From JBCBWG01 sp036804185 (GTDB lineage Bacteria; Pseudomonadota; Alphaproteobacteria; Rhizobiales; Hyphomicrobiaceae), in NCBI GenBank assembly GCA_050330095.1, contig JBHJOC010000031.1, positions 1-40,119 of the forward strand: 40,119 bases of DNA. Reading direction: 5' to 3'. Within the stretch, counting starts at the first letter, position 1, and the number at the start of each line of letters is the position of its first letter. Shown one piece after another: positions 39,448 through 40,119 of the stretch. The notes under the pieces were generated by a model. That model ran no database searches. It was given only the letters and a program-made list of their open reading frames with translations, and was not told the origin of the DNA. Both the position numbers and the translations under genes were made by a program.

Positions 39448-40119
39448 ATGCCGATCAAAATCGAGCTTCCCGAGCCGACCGATCTCAACCCTCGGATCAC
39501 CGTTGTCGGTGTTGGCGGCGCTGGTGGCAATGCAATCAACAACATGATCGCCTCGGGCCTCCAGGGGGCGGATTTCATCGCCGCGAACACGGATGCCCAG
39601 GCACTTGCGATGTCGAGCGCGGAGCGCCGGATTCAGCTCGGCGTGCACCTGACCGAGGGTCTCGGCGCTGGAGCGCGCCCTGAAGTCGGACGAGCTGCAG
39701 CCGAAGAAGCGACCGATCAGATCCGGTCTGAACTCGCCGGTTCGCACATGGTCTTCATTGCGGCCGGCATGGGGGGTGGGACGGGAACCGGTGGCGCGTC
39801 CGTCGTCGCGAACATCGCGCGCGAGCTTGGCGCGCTGACCGTCGCGATCGTATCGAAACCGTTCCTGTTCGAGGGATCTCGACGGATGCGTGTCGCGGAG
39901 GCTGGGATCGAACAGCTTCGCCACGTCGTCGACACCCTGATCGTCATCCCAAACCAGAATTTGTTCAAGATCGCGACCGAGCGGACGACGTTCGCTGAAG
40001 CCTTCGTTCTGGCCGATCAGGTGCTCTATTCGGGCGTTGCGTGCATTGTCGACCTGATCATGAAGGATGGACTCATCAACCTCGACTTCGCCGACGTCAG
40101 AACGGTGATGTCCGATATG
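39448..40119 (+). CDS. ftsZ: Cell division protein FtsZ, N-terminal part (cut by window end)
   Basis: The first 224 residues of FtsZ; the frame runs off the window. The GTP-binding motifs are complete: ITVVGVGGAGGNAINNM (residues 17-33), ANTDAQAL (46-53), the tubulin signature GGGTGTG (109-115), and later PNQNLF and NLDFADVRTVM (T7-loop region). FtsZ polymerises with GTP into the division ring at midcell. After the signature the sequence is GASVVANIARELGAL, where canonical FtsZ usually reads AAPV-type, so this may be a second FtsZ paralogue. The gene is not preceded by ftsQ-ftsA but by a vWA protein 500 bp away. GAGGAG lies 5 nt before ATG 39448. Confidence 0.93.
   Translation, partial: MPIKIELPEPTDLNPRITVVGVGGAGGNAINNMIASGLQGADFIAANTDAQALAMSSAERRIQLGVHLTEGLGAGARPEVGRAAAEEATDQIRSELAGSHMVFIAAGMGGGTGTGGASVVANIARELGALTVAIVSKPFLFEGSRRMRVAEAGIEQLRHVVDTLIVIPNQNLFKIATERTTFAEAFVLADQVLYSGVACIVDLIMKDGLINLDFADVRTVMSDM

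Overview
The window is GC-rich, densely coded bacterial chromosome. The combination of ChpT, an EipA/DUF1134 protein, a long PopZ (DUF2497), a TIGR03808-type Tat-exported repeat protein, tandem TolC proteins and the order tolC-popZ-valS points to an alphaproteobacterium, most likely of the Hyphomicrobiales (Rhizobiales). I see no rRNA, tRNA, CRISPR array, insertion sequence, integrase or prophage gene. It reads as core chromosome with some lineage-specific genes.

Layout. 1-532 has no gene I can support. 533-4109 (+) carries a small Cys-rich secreted protein, holC, rlmJ, a cold-shock protein and two more small secreted proteins. 4169-5373 (-) holds chpT and a receiver-like protein that lacks the phospho-acceptor Asp. 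5725-10294 (+) holds cysQ, eipA with a long Asp/Arg/Tyr-rich linker, a membrane-anchored coiled-coil protein and a small one-helix membrane protein. 10369-14932 (-) holds the TIGR03808 protein, a pcp-like peptidase translationally coupled to meaB, and an EamA transporter. 15308-19006 (+) holds a membrane-anchored alpha/beta hydrolase, a small secreted protein and an MFS transporter that ends at a strong hairpin. 19110-20045 (-) is a very basic, cysteine-free secreted repeat protein. 20472-21797 (+) is a Tat-exported FAD protein, convergent with a soluble lytic transglycosylase (21913-24180, -). 24601-33531 (+) is tolC, tolC, popZ, valS. 33871-38946 (+) is a giant exported von Willebrand A protein. 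39448 onward is an ftsZ gene cut by the window end.

How the genes fit together. Several genes belong to the CtrA-governed cell-cycle, polarity and envelope programme of alphaproteobacteria: chpT (phosphorelay to CtrA), eipA (a CtrA target in Brucella), popZ (pole organiser), ftsZ (division), slt and two TolC proteins. One exact TTAA-N7-TTAA CtrA-type box lies upstream of the first tolC, and one-mismatch boxes lie upstream of the pseudo-receiver gene and of a small secreted protein.

The least explained signals are: (1) an element of about 140 bp present twice, once before valS and once before the vWA gene, about 85% identical by hand alignment, with competing hairpin arms in the valS copy; (2) the roughly 1690-residue vWA protein with three Cys-paired modules, next to an ftsZ that is not preceded by ftsA; (3) the basic Thr/Val/Arg repeat protein; and (4) the pseudo-receiver gene downstream of chpT. 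All family assignments are from motif recognition by eye; no database search was run.
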